Source: an uncultured Clostridia bacterium | GTDB lineage: Bacteria; Bacillota; Clostridia; Christensenellales; UBA1242 | NCBI GenBank assembly: GCA_930979925.1 | Contig: CAKNIB010000005.1 | Coordinates: forward strand, 19,091-83,090 | Reading direction: 5' to 3' | DNA: 64,000 nucleotides | Part shown: positions 19,645-28,711 of the stretch, one piece after another | Position numbering within the stretch: the first letter of the stretch is position 1 | Layout of the letters: every line of letters begins with the position of its first letter | The notes under the pieces: generated by a model | Told to the model about the DNA's origin: nothing | What the model saw: only the letters and a program-made list of their open reading frames with translations | The model's database searches: none | Made by a program: the position numbers and the translations under genes

Positions 19645-21024
19645 CTAAAATTCGCAGTTGTTTGGAGTACGCGGGAATAGTATCACATCTCGTATGTTGC
19701 TTATGCCTGTAATGTACATAAGAATACGCTCAAAGCCAAGACCAAAACCACTATGCTCGACTGAGCCAAACTTGCGAAGGTTCATATACCACCAGTAGTC
19801 TTCCTCTTTTAAGTTCTTTTCCTTCATGATTTTGAGGAGTTTGTTGTAATCGGTCTCTCTTTCGCTTCCGCCAGTAACCTCACCTATGCCAGGGAAGAGT
19901 AGGTCACAACCACGAACGGTCTTTCCATCCTCATTAATCTTCATATAGAAGGCTTTAATCTCCTTTGGATAGTCGGTAACAAAAAGTGGTTTCTTGTAAA
20001 CTTGTTCAGCAAGATATCTTTCATGCTCTGTTTGGATATCACACCCCCAGCTGACAGGATACACAAAGTTTTTGTTGTTCTTTTCTAGTATTTCTATTGC
20101 CTCAGTATAAGTAATATGAGCAAAGTCGTTATTGATAACATTGTGTAATCTATCTAAAAGTGATGTATCAACAAACTTAGAGAAGAAAGCCATTTCATCT
20201 GGGCATTTTTCCATAATTCCCTTGATAATGTATTTCATCATCTCTTCTTCAAGGTCCATAAGCTCGTCGAGGTTCATAAAGGCAACCTCTGGCTCTATAT
20301 GCCAAAACTCGTTTAAGTGACGGGTTGTATTGCTGTTCTCTGCTCTAAAAGTTGGCCCAAAGGTATAAATCTTGCCAAAAGCAAAGGCGCAAGCCTCGCC
20401 CTCAAGTTGACCTGTTGGAGTGAGATAGGTCTTCTTTCCAAAGAGCTCGTCAGCTGGGTCAAACTTACCCTCTTTGTCATAGATGTCCTGAGTGGTTACT
20501 CTGAAAAGCTCGCTACCACCCTCGCAGTCTGACGAGGTTATGATAGGTGTTTGCACATAGACAAAGCCCTTTTCATTGAAAAACTTATGGAGAAGGAAGG
20601 CAAGTTCGCTTCTTACTCTAAAAACTGCATTAAAAAGGTTAGTTCTTGGGCGAAGATAGGCAATCTCACGCAAAAATTCTACAGTGTGACGTTTCTTCTG
20701 CAATGGATAGTCGCTATCAGTTGCGCACAAAACGGTTACCTCTTCTGCCTGCATCTCAAATGGCTGTTTGTTCTCTGGTGTAAGCACAATTTTACCTTTA
20801 CACATAATTGAAGAGCCTGTGTTTATTTTTTCTATTATCGAATAATTTTTAAGCTTATTTGTAAAAACTATTTGCATGGTGTTTAGGCAGGTTCCGTCAT
20901 GGAGATCAAGGAAGCCAAAACTGCCGTTTCCTCTTGCGCTTCTAACCCAGCCAGCAACTGTTATCTCTTGTCCGTCAAATTCTTTTGGTGATGTATATAT
21001 GGTTTTTATATCAACTTTTTTCAT
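19645..21024 (-). CDS. asnS: Asparaginyl-tRNA synthetase
   Basis: VAGWVRSARGNGSFGFLDLHDG; FRAENSNTTRHLNEFWHIEPE; GFGLGFERILMYITGISNIRDVILFPRTPN. Confidence 0.96.
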   Translation of the reverse strand: MKKVDIKTIYTSPKEFDGQEITVAGWVRSARGNGSFGFLDLHDGTCLNTMQIVFTNKLKNYSIIEKINTGSSIMCKGKIVLTPENKQPFEMQAEEVTVLCATDSDYPLQKKRHTVEFLREIAYLRPRTNLFNAVFRVRSELAFLLHKFFNEKGFVYVQTPIITSSDCEGGSELFRVTTQDIYDKEGKFDPADELFGKKTYLTPTGQLEGEACAFAFGKIYTFGPTFRAENSNTTRHLNEFWHIEPEVAFMNLDELMDLEEEMMKYIIKGIMEKCPDEMAFFSKFVDTSLLDRLHNVINNDFAHITYTEAIEILEKNNKNFVYPVSWGCDIQTEHERYLAEQVYKKPLFVTDYPKEIKAFYMKINEDGKTVRGCDLLFPGIGEVTGGSERETDYNKLLKIMKEKNLKEEDYWWYMNLRKFGSVEHSGFGLGFERILMYITGISNIRDVILFPRTPNNCEF

Positions 21025-21067
21025 AATTTTTGCTCCTTTTTAGCAGTTTTTAGTAATTTTTAAATTA

Positions 21068-21121
21068 TTTTAATTAATTTTTTAATTAATTTTTTAATTA
21101 ATTTTTTAATTAATTTTTTAT
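21068..21121. repeat. AT-only short tandem repeat (unit ~aattaatttttt)
   Basis: About four 12-bp units read directly. Confidence 0.8.
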
Positions 21122-21227
21122 TTTTATTTTTTTACTTATATTAATTTAATTTTTCAATTTTTTTAATTTAATTTTTTTATTTTTAATTTTGTTTTTTAAA
21201 TATTTTTTTTACTATTTTGATAAATAA

Positions 21228-22979
21228 TTAATCTTTTTTATCATTTTTAATTAATTGCAACCCTAGGTCTTTTAAAGTCTCGTCTGAGATGGTACTTGGA
21301 GTATTCATAAGAAGGTCGCGTCCGTTTTTGTTGAGTGGGAAGGCGATAACTTCACGGATTAGGTCATAGCCGAGTATCTGCATTAGCATTCTATCAAAAC
21401 CGATTGCACCGCCAGCGTGTGGTGGAGCGCCATATGAGAAAGCATTGAAGAGGGCTGAGAATTTGTTTTCAACCACGCTCTTATCATAGCCTACAATCTC
21501 AAAGGCTTTGACCATAGTCTCTTGGTCATGATTTCGCACGCCACCTGAGAGCATTTCATAGCCGTTGCATACAAGGTCATATTGATAGGCAACGATTGAG
21601 AGTGGGTCCTTGTGAAGAAGGCTATCAAGTCCGCCCTGTGGCATTGAGAATGGATTGTGTGAGAAATCAAGTTTGCCTGTTTCTTCATTTATCTCATAGA
21701 ATGGAAAATCTACTATCCAGCAGAAGATAACCTTATTTTCGTCGATTAGGTTGAGCTCTTGACCTAGTTTTATACGAAGGAAATTTGCAAGTTTGATTGC
21801 CATTGTTTTTTGGTCAGCTATCATAAACACGCTATCGCCAGCTGAAAGAGACATCTCCTTTATAAGGTTTGCCTTTTCGTCAGCTTTTAAAAACTTAGCG
21901 ATTGAGCCGGTGAGCTCTTGACCGTCAAATTTGAGCCACGCTACGCCCTTGCCTTCGTATGAAACGATGTAAGTTGAAAGCTCGTCATAGAACCTTCTTG
22001 GCTTGTCGGCACACTGAGCTTTGATTGCCTTTACACATTTTCCTTTGAAAGCGTTAAACTCGGTGTTAGCAAAGACGTCAGTTAGGTCATGTACGATTAG
22101 CGGATTACGAAGGTCGGGCTTATCCGAACAATACTTTTCAATGGCCTCTTTGTATGGAATGTGCACAAAAGGTGCCTCTGATATTTGGTAATTTGTAAAA
22201 TTGGTGTAAATGCCGGTAACGAGGTCCTCGCAGACCTCAAATATATCCTCTTGAGTTGCAAAGCTCATTTCAAAGTCAATTTGATAAAACTCGCCAGGGG
22301 TACGGTCGGCACGAGCAGCCTCATTTCTAAAACATGGGGCAATTTGAAAGTATTTTTCATAGCCACTTACCATTAAAAGCTGTTTAAATTGTTGTGGCGC
22401 CTGTGGTAGTGCATAAAATTCACCTTTGTTAAAGAAAGTTGGTACAATAAAGTCACGTGCACCCTCTGGTGAGCTGGAGGCAAGTATAGGTGTTTGAACT
22501 TCTACAAAACCATTGTCGTGCATTTTGTTTCTAATATAGTGCAAAATCTCGCTACGCTTTTTTAGTACCTCGTGAGTTTGAGGGTTTCTTAAGTCAAGGT
22601 AACGGTATTTAAAACGGAGTTCCTCTTTGGTGTTTGGTGCGTCATTAATCTCAAAAGGGAGTACTGGATTGCATTTGCCAAGAACTTGAAGGCTTGACAC
22701 ATTGATTTCAATATCGCCAGTCTCCATTTTAGGATTTTTGGAAGAACGCTCAACAACCTCACCTTCTACCCTTACAACTGTCTCTTTACAAATGCCATCG
22801 AGCATTTTTTCATCGTGTACGACAATTTGGGTAATGCCATAGTTATCTCTGACAGTACAAAAAACAATTCCGCCAAGTTTTCTAAGCTGTGCCAGCCAGC
22901 CAGATATAACCACCTTTTTGCCAACATCGGCAAGTCTGAGCTCTCCACAAGAATGAGTGTGATAATAATTAGTTTTCAT
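21228..22979 (-). CDS. aspS: Aspartyl-tRNA synthetase
   Basis: VVISGWLAQLRKLGGIVFCTVRDNYG; FRNEAARADRTPGEFYQIDFEMSF; GGAIGFDRMLMQILG. Confidence 0.96.
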   Translation of the reverse strand: MKTNYYHTHSCGELRLADVGKKVVISGWLAQLRKLGGIVFCTVRDNYGITQIVVHDEKMLDGICKETVVRVEGEVVERSSKNPKMETGDIEINVSSLQVLGKCNPVLPFEINDAPNTKEELRFKYRYLDLRNPQTHEVLKKRSEILHYIRNKMHDNGFVEVQTPILASSSPEGARDFIVPTFFNKGEFYALPQAPQQFKQLLMVSGYEKYFQIAPCFRNEAARADRTPGEFYQIDFEMSFATQEDIFEVCEDLVTGIYTNFTNYQISEAPFVHIPYKEAIEKYCSDKPDLRNPLIVHDLTDVFANTEFNAFKGKCVKAIKAQCADKPRRFYDELSTYIVSYEGKGVAWLKFDGQELTGSIAKFLKADEKANLIKEMSLSAGDSVFMIADQKTMAIKLANFLRIKLGQELNLIDENKVIFCWIVDFPFYEINEETGKLDFSHNPFSMPQGGLDSLLHKDPLSIVAYQYDLVCNGYEMLSGGVRNHDQETMVKAFEIVGYDKSVVENKFSALFNAFSYGAPPHAGGAIGFDRMLMQILGYDLIREVIAFPLNKNGRDLLMNTPSTISDETLKDLGLQLIKNDKKD

Positions 22980-23084
22980 AAAATCTCTCCATTAATAGAC
23001 AAATTATATCACAAAACCGCCTGCTTTACAAGAAAATTGAAAAGATTAAAAAGATTTTATCTAAGCTTTTATAAAACGAAAAAA

Positions 23085-23115
23085 CCTAACGCGGTTTTCG
23101 TGTTAGGGTTTAGTT
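23085..23115. terminator. Hairpin/terminator
   Basis: cctaacgcggttttcgtgttaggg. Confidence 0.55.
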
Positions 23116-23152
23116 GTGGTGTTTTCATAATAAGATTTTGGTTAGGCATGGT

Positions 23153-23399
23153 TTAGGAGCGGGTCCAGGTAGTATACCAACTATAAGTAAATGTTAAATA
23201 TTCTGCCGCAGTTTGTGGGTCTTCCAAATCGCTTGCAAGTAAAGATGTCTGTCCTTCGATATCACTTTCTACAGTCCAACCATTTGGGTTCTCAAACGTA
23301 GCTGAGGTTAAACTGCTACAATTTTCGAAAGCAGAATTGCCTATAGTAGTTACACTAGCTGGAATTGTGATTGAGGTTACACTACTACAATAAGAGAAG
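23153..23399 (-). pseudogene. C-terminal remnant of a BspA-like leucine-rich-repeat surface protein (LRR_5), truncated at cloverleaf copy B
   Basis: SFSYCSSVTSITIPASVTTIGNSAFENCSSLTSATFENPNGW...; residues upstream (MSQHFIVNFYQKVDNRQA) are translated from the palindromic element. Confidence 0.8.
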
Positions 23400-23515
23400 G
23401 AGGCTTGCCGATTGTCAACTTTTTGATAAAAGTTGACAATAAAATGTTGTGACAATCAAAGATTGTTACAACATAGAAGAGACCGAAAAACTTTTCGGTC
23501 TCTTCTGCAAGCCTC
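23400..23515. repeat. Cloverleaf palindromic element, copy B
   Basis: Outer stem GAGGCTTGC(23400-23408)/GCAAGCCTC(23507-23515); arms 23411-23440, 23444-23474, 23475-23506. Confidence 0.9.
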
Positions 23516-23545
23516 GTGGTGTGGTTGGTTGGGTTAAAACAAACA

Positions 23546-23569
23546 CGGTATCTTCTGCAAGCCTCATGG
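23546..23569. repeat. Duplicate of the 3' edge of cloverleaf copy B
   Basis: cggtatcttctgcaagcctcatgg versus cggtctcttctgcaagcctcgtgg (23496-23519), 22/24 identical. Confidence 0.75.
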
Positions 23570-23665
23570 GTGGAGATAAAAACAAAGTGATGGGATTATA
23601 AATTATGGCTTGGTTATTAGTGAGCTTTATATTTATGTTATAAGTGGTGTTTTTATGAGATTAAA

Positions 23666-23780
23666 GCAACTCTTGGCTAGCTTTCTTTTTTCAAAAAAGA
23701 AAGCTAGCATTTTGTGGCAAACTTATGTTTGGCACAAAATAAAAGAGCCTAAAAAGTTTTTTGGCTCTTTCAAGAGTTGC
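23666..23780. repeat. Cloverleaf palindromic element, copy C
   Basis: Outer stem GCAACTCTTG(23666-23675)/CAAGAGTTGC(23771-23780); arms 23676-23708, 23709-23740, 23741-23770. Confidence 0.9.
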
Positions 23781-23787
23781 AAACTTT

Positions 23788-24912
23788 TTATCCCGGCCAG
23801 GTGCGGTGGGCTTGAAACCAGTCGGTGTCTTTAAGTTTTAGGTCATTATTGCTAAACTCAAGTTTTACAGTGCTACCTGATACTGAGAAAATTATATTAC
23901 CATTCATTGACTTAACCGTACCTAAATTACTAAAGTCACTCTTATCAACATAGTTATCAACCATGCTAGTCACATAGATTTTGTCGGTATATGGTGCAAC
24001 ATTATTGATAAACTCTTGAGTTGGAAACTGATTTTCGTCGGTATCAGTATATTCGCTGGTACCTGCACAACAGCATACGATAACATACTCTGGGCTTATT
24101 GCCTCCATAAGTTCTGGGCAACTTGAAGTTTTCGAACCGTGATGTCCTGCCTTATAAAGCACACAGTGTGGAAGTCCACCATGATTTTCCTCATAATAGG
24201 TAACAAGGCGAGTTTCGCCTTTTTCTTCAAGGTCGCCAGTGAAAAGATAGTGATTGTCGCCCTGATTAATCATAAGGCAAACGGAGTAATTATTCTCCCC
24301 ACTTGAGTCGGTGTGGTCATAATAGTAGTTATAGAGAATTTCCATCTCGACATCGGCAGAGAGCTCAATAATACGGCTAGCTCCATTTTCATTATTATAG
24401 CACTCAAGAGCCGTCCAGTGGTTTGCACCCGCTTCAACCTCGGCATCACGAGCCAAAGTATACTTGCCAACAACAGTACGGTTTGACTCTACATTACCAT
24501 TTGTGAGTGGAAAGTCAATTATATTTTCTACCTTGTAGTAGTCAAAAATTCCTGTGCGGTCTGACTCGCTATAAAAAGCTGAGATATGGTCCTCATGCCC
24601 ATGGGTTGCAATAACATATTCAAGAGTATTATCAGTAACATACTGGTCAACATAGTCGATTATGGTTGAGGCAGAATTATTTCGAGAACCAGCGTCTATT
24701 AAAATGTCATTATCTCCGCACTGGATGAAAATACAATCGCCGGTGTACTTATTGCCAAGTTCTAAAAAGTGTATTGAGAGGTCGCCACTTACAAAGCGCT
24801 CGGTATGAGTTGGGTTTATAACATAGATATCGAGTGCAATGCCTGCTATAAAGCCTATGCCAACAACAATTAGAGCGAGAAGGACTGTGAAAATACCTTT
24901 AATTACCTTCAT
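23788..24912 (-). CDS. Membrane-anchored/exported MBL-fold hydrolase (ComEC C-terminal-domain-like)
   Basis: N-terminal TM; ILIDAGSR, ATHGHEDHISAF, LFTGDLEEKGE, YKAGHHGSKTS. Confidence 0.88.
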   Translation of the reverse strand: MKVIKGIFTVLLALIVVGIGFIAGIALDIYVINPTHTERFVSGDLSIHFLELGNKYTGDCIFIQCGDNDILIDAGSRNNSASTIIDYVDQYVTDNTLEYVIATHGHEDHISAFYSESDRTGIFDYYKVENIIDFPLTNGNVESNRTVVGKYTLARDAEVEAGANHWTALECYNNENGASRIIELSADVEMEILYNYYYDHTDSSGENNYSVCLMINQGDNHYLFTGDLEEKGETRLVTYYEENHGGLPHCVLYKAGHHGSKTSSCPELMEAISPEYVIVCCCAGTSEYTDTDENQFPTQEFINNVAPYTDKIYVTSMVDNYVDKSDFSNLGTVKSMNGNIIFSVSGSTVKLEFSNNDLKLKDTDWFQAHRTWPG

Positions 24913-25309
24913 TTGTCACCTCGCTTGGAGCTTCAATAATTATGGTGCGGTAGCGCTCTATATTTAGATATCTAATATTATCTACAGTATATCTTATATA
25001 ATAGGTACCCTCTTTTTCATAGTCAACATTGGTTTCAACTTTAATCTCAGACGAAACATCTTTGCCAAAAGCGATAGCAATGGCGCCCTCGTCCTCGTAT
25101 CTTTCTCCTAGTGTTAATGTTATGGTTTTATCGCCAATAACCTCAAAAATATCATCCTTGGTTAGCACATATCTTGATGTAAAATAGCCAGCCACGCCTC
25201 CAATTATCAAAAGGATAATTAAAGAAAATAAACCTATTTTTGTCGATTTTTTGCTAGTTTTTGATGTTTTTTCTGTATTTTTTGACGATTTTTTCGTATT
25301 TTTTGTCAT
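24899..25309 (-). CDS. Single-pass membrane protein with DUF5011/Ig-like domain
   Basis: TM segment then LTLGERYEDEGAIAIAFGKDVSSEIKVETNVDYEKEGTYYIRYTV. Confidence 0.7.
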   Translation of the reverse strand: MTKNTKKSSKNTEKTSKTSKKSTKIGLFSLIILLIIGGVAGYFTSRYVLTKDDIFEVIGDKTITLTLGERYEDEGAIAIAFGKDVSSEIKVETNVDYEKEGTYYIRYTVDNIRYLNIERYRTIIIEAPSEVTNEGN

Positions 25310-25331
25310 TTTTTCTCCTATTTAAAAAATT

Positions 25332-25699
25332 TTACTCGTTAGCCCAAAGTCCATGGAGATTGCAAAGAGAATAAACTTTTTCCACCTTTTCGCCCTCTGC
25401 TAAAGTATATATTGTCTCTGGTTTATCTTGAGGATGAAGTTCGCGTACATAATAACCAAAGTTTGTCAATATTATTATATGTGATATGTAGTGCTCTTCT
25501 GTCATCGGATGAGCAACCTGCCCTACTTTAACTAAAATGGTATTACCATTTTGCGATACATCAGGCTTATGTTTCTCAACTACTCTGGAACAAGCTCTTC
25601 CATCATCTTGCCACAGCAAAAAAGTGGTACCTTTTTATCTACAAGTTTTATTACAACATTTCCGCAAGTGTAGCATTTATAAAATACTAATTTTTTCAT
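25332..25699 (-). pseudogene. dfx: Desulfoferrodoxin (superoxide reductase) with a single-nucleotide frameshift
   Basis: N-half MKKLVFYKCYTCGNVVIKLVDKKVPLFCCGKMMEELVPE* in one frame; C-half VVEKHKPDVS...VAHPMTEEHYISHIIIL...YSLCNLHGLW in another. Confidence 0.85.
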
Positions 25700-25894
25700 A
25701 TTTTTTCTCCTTTTTTAAATAATATAGGTAATACAACCTATAAACTAATTATATCAAAAACAGATTAGATATCAAAATAAAATAGTTATAATTTTCAATC
25801 TCACTTTTTGCCTAATATACTTTAATAAAAAAGAGTAAATATGATTGACTTAATAATTTTTATATGTAATAATATATAATATAAAGGAGTTTTT

Positions 25895-26329
25895 ATGGAA
25901 AATAATCAAAATAAAAAGAAAACACCAAAAGGATTAATTATTCTTGGAGTTATAGCTTTTATACTTCTTGCTGGCGGTATAACAATGATTGTAATTTCTT
26001 CAACTTCAGATACTGAAAGCCCTGGGCTTATAATTGGTGGCAGTTTCGCTATTAGTATTGGATCTATGTTGACATTTATTAGTTTAATTCCGCTTATACA
26101 AAAGGGAATGATTAAGTTAAACAAACATATCATAGAGCAAAATAAGCAGGACCTAAAAGATATTTCATCAGCAACTGGAGATATTGCAAGTGATGGTGTT
26201 AAAACCATTGCGAAGTCGGCAACTGAAGGACATATCGAAGCAATGGACGACAAAAAATATTGTAAAAATTGCGGTAAAATAATTGATAATGACAGCAAAT
26301 TTTGTTCACATTGTGGTACAGAGCAGTAA
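25895..26329 (+). CDS. Membrane protein with C-terminal zinc ribbon
   Basis: Two TM segments; CKNCGKIIDNDSKFCSHCGTEQ. Confidence 0.8.
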   Translation: MENNQNKKKTPKGLIILGVIAFILLAGGITMIVISSTSDTESPGLIIGGSFAISIGSMLTFISLIPLIQKGMIKLNKHIIEQNKQDLKDISSATGDIASDGVKTIAKSATEGHIEAMDDKKYCKNCGKIIDNDSKFCSHCGTEQ

Positions 26330-26333
26330 AAAA

Positions 26334-26384
26334 ACAAAAGAGACTTAAATTAATCTTATGGAAATTTAAGCCTCTTTTTTATAT
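26334..26384. terminator. Terminator hairpin
   Basis: aaaagagacttaaatt...aatttaagcctctttttt. Confidence 0.65.
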
Positions 26385-26405
26385 CTTTTTTTAATCCTTT
26401 CTATA

Positions 26406-28610
26406 TCAAAATTCTATTATTTTATTTATATCATTAGGAAGCTTTTTCTGTGTTAAAACTGAAGATTTCAAAACAAACTGGCAAGACAAAACTTTTCGTC
26501 TTATAACAATAAATTCCTTATTATTTAAGTAGTATTTTAGTTTTCCGTCATACTTGCAGTTTTGGCAAGTGCTTGAAAGATGTTCTTTATATGGGCAGTG
26601 TCTAAAATACATATACTCTGGGTAATACTCGGCAAAAGCAAAGAGATTGGCGCCGTTATTTTTTATGTTATTTAAGTCAACCTCCTCCTGCGTTAGCACT
26701 ATGTTCTTATAGCCTTTACCTATATAATATTTTACAGCATAAGAGTTATATACATTTAAATTAGCGCCGATTATTGTTTTTGACGGACTTACAAGGTTAA
26801 GTGCATAATAATTGTTGGCATAAATTCCCCAATTTTGACAACTATTTAATATATCTTTTATTTTTTCAATCTCTTGTGCCGTTGCCATGACAGGAAGAGA
26901 AAGATAAACGTTTAAATTTTTAAACTTTTGATATAGAAGGTCAATATTATCAAAATTTTCTGGTGCTAAAATAATAGGAGTGGTTATTTGCGTGTCAACT
27001 TTTGATAAATCATCAGTATAAATCATAGTTTGAGTGTGTGTTTCTTTTTGAGCAAATTTTATTTCACGTGGGTTAAAAATTGCTTTGATCTGCAAATTGT
27101 GTGTGAGCGAATAGTTTCCAAGTATCTTTTCTTGCAGTTTTTCGAGTCCTTGGCGTCTTAGCTCGTTTAGCTGGGCTTTTGTCATAAACACATCATTTAA
27201 AGTCGCTTTAAAACTTTTTAGTTTAAAATATTCTCCCATTTTAGCAAGTTGGACTTTACATTCCTCTTCTGTCAGCGGATGAGTTTTTGCTTTTTCTAAA
27301 GTAAAGTCGCTTTCAACCTCTATTTGAGCGTTGTTTGTAGAGAGAATAAGTCTTGCCCTCTCGTCTTCTTTTGCAAAAACTTCAGCGTCTACCTCAATAA
27401 ATCGTCTTTTTGAAAGTGTAGTCTCTTCAAGTGAGGCGTCTACAATTAGCCTAGCAGTGCAACCTAGTTTTGTCTTTGATGTTGTTGTTATATCATACTC
27501 ATCTTTCTTTGTCTGTTTGATGTCAACCGCCGTGATAACAGCGCATTCTTTTTTTAGATCAAAAAATTTGAGTGTGTCACCCTTTTTAAGGTTATAATCT
27601 GTTTTTATTGTAATTATATTAAAATTTTTACCATAATTCGTCTTGATAACCCGTCCTATTTCAATACCTATGTGATTTTGAGCAAAAGGATAGATTATCT
27701 TTTCATCTCCAAAGTAGCCATTGATATAGTCGCCTCGGTTATATACTTTTTTGAGATTTTCTAAATCTTGTTTTGTATAATTAAAGCCATTTTCTACCGC
27801 TCTTTTATAAACTGAGGTTGCTACGCCAACATATGCTGGGCGTCTTGCCCTACCTTCAATTTTGAGGCTGTCTACCCCCTTTTCGGCTAGAGTTTTAAGG
27901 CTAGGCAGAAGGCAAAAATCTTTTGTGCTTAATAGGTAACCCTCTTTTTTAGCCTTATCATTGTTAAGAGAAAATGGTAATCTGCAAAATTGTTTGCATT
28001 TGCCACGGTTGCCACTGCTTCCTGCAAGTAGAGAACACAAATAACAATTACCAGAAAAAGCAACGCAAAGCGCGCCTTGTACAAAGTACTCTATCTCTAT
28101 ATCAAGGTTCTCTTTTATGCGAGCAACTTCTTCAAGTGGAGTTTCTCTTGCAAGGACAACGCGTTTAAAGCCAAGGTCGCTTAGCGCCTGCAAGCCTTCT
28201 AAGTTTTGCAAGCCCATTTGAGTACTAGCATGAAGCTCAATATTTGGAAAATTCTGTCTAAGGTAGTAGCATAGTCCGATATCTTGCACAATAAAGGCGT
28301 CCACACCTGCCTCAAGCGCGTTTTTCACCATGTTAAGAGCTATTGACATCTCCTCGTCTTTAATAAGAGTGTTTAGAGCCACATAAACTTTCACGCCAAA
28401 AAGGTGGGCATAGGAGATGACCATACCGATATTGTCAAGAGTAAAATTTTCAATGTTGCCACGAGCGTTAAAGTCGCTAAGACCGAGGTAGACAGCGTCA
28501 GCACCGTTATTTACCGCACTTTTTAGACTTTCAAAATTGCCTGCTGGCGATAGAATTTCTATTTGTTTTGTCATATATATAATGATAGAACATTTGATAT
28601 GTTTTTTCAA
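26406..28610 (-). CDS. U32 family peptidase (true start probably the internal MTKQIEILSPAGN)
   Basis: ILSPAGNFESLKSAVNNGADAVYLGL; GNCYLCSLLAGSSGNRGKCKQFCRLPF; DSLKIEGRARRP. Confidence 0.93.
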   Translation of the reverse strand: MKKHIKCSIIIYMTKQIEILSPAGNFESLKSAVNNGADAVYLGLSDFNARGNIENFTLDNIGMVISYAHLFGVKVYVALNTLIKDEEMSIALNMVKNALEAGVDAFIVQDIGLCYYLRQNFPNIELHASTQMGLQNLEGLQALSDLGFKRVVLARETPLEEVARIKENLDIEIEYFVQGALCVAFSGNCYLCSLLAGSSGNRGKCKQFCRLPFSLNNDKAKKEGYLLSTKDFCLLPSLKTLAEKGVDSLKIEGRARRPAYVGVATSVYKRAVENGFNYTKQDLENLKKVYNRGDYINGYFGDEKIIYPFAQNHIGIEIGRVIKTNYGKNFNIITIKTDYNLKKGDTLKFFDLKKECAVITAVDIKQTKKDEYDITTTSKTKLGCTARLIVDASLEETTLSKRRFIEVDAEVFAKEDERARLILSTNNAQIEVESDFTLEKAKTHPLTEEECKVQLAKMGEYFKLKSFKATLNDVFMTKAQLNELRRQGLEKLQEKILGNYSLTHNLQIKAIFNPREIKFAQKETHTQTMIYTDDLSKVDTQITTPIILAPENFDNIDLLYQKFKNLNVYLSLPVMATAQEIEKIKDILNSCQNWGIYANNYYALNLVSPSKTIIGANLNVYNSYAVKYYIGKGYKNIVLTQEEVDLNNIKNNGANLFAFAEYYPEYMYFRHCPYKEHLSSTCQNCKYDGKLKYYLNNKEFIVIRRKVLSCQFVLKSSVLTQKKLPNDINKIIEF

Positions 28611-28658
28611 GCAAAAAATGATAACATAAAAACAATTTTCAGCATAATCTTATAAATG

Positions 28659-28690
28659 CTTGACAAAAGTTTTGTTGTGTGTTATCCTAT
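28659..28690 (+). promoter_or_regulatory. Promoter upstream of lipoprotein gene
   Basis: ttgaca - 17 nt - tatcct. Confidence 0.55.
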
Positions 28691-28711
28691 TTATAATTTA
28701 AGGGGGTAAAT

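Noticed and set aside
21068-21121. Short tandem repeats near asnS as a possible CRISPR or regulatory array
   Set aside because: AT-only 12-bp low-complexity repeat with no spacers; no cas genes anywhere in the window.
20132-22376. T-box leaders for asnS and aspS
   Set aside because: No AGGGTGG core found upstream of either gene on the minus strand; only AT-rich sequence and a hairpin.
23153-23455. ORF 23153-23455 as an intact 100-aa gene
   Set aside because: Its N-terminus is translated from a palindromic element; only the C-terminal part is LRR-like, so it is treated as a remnant.
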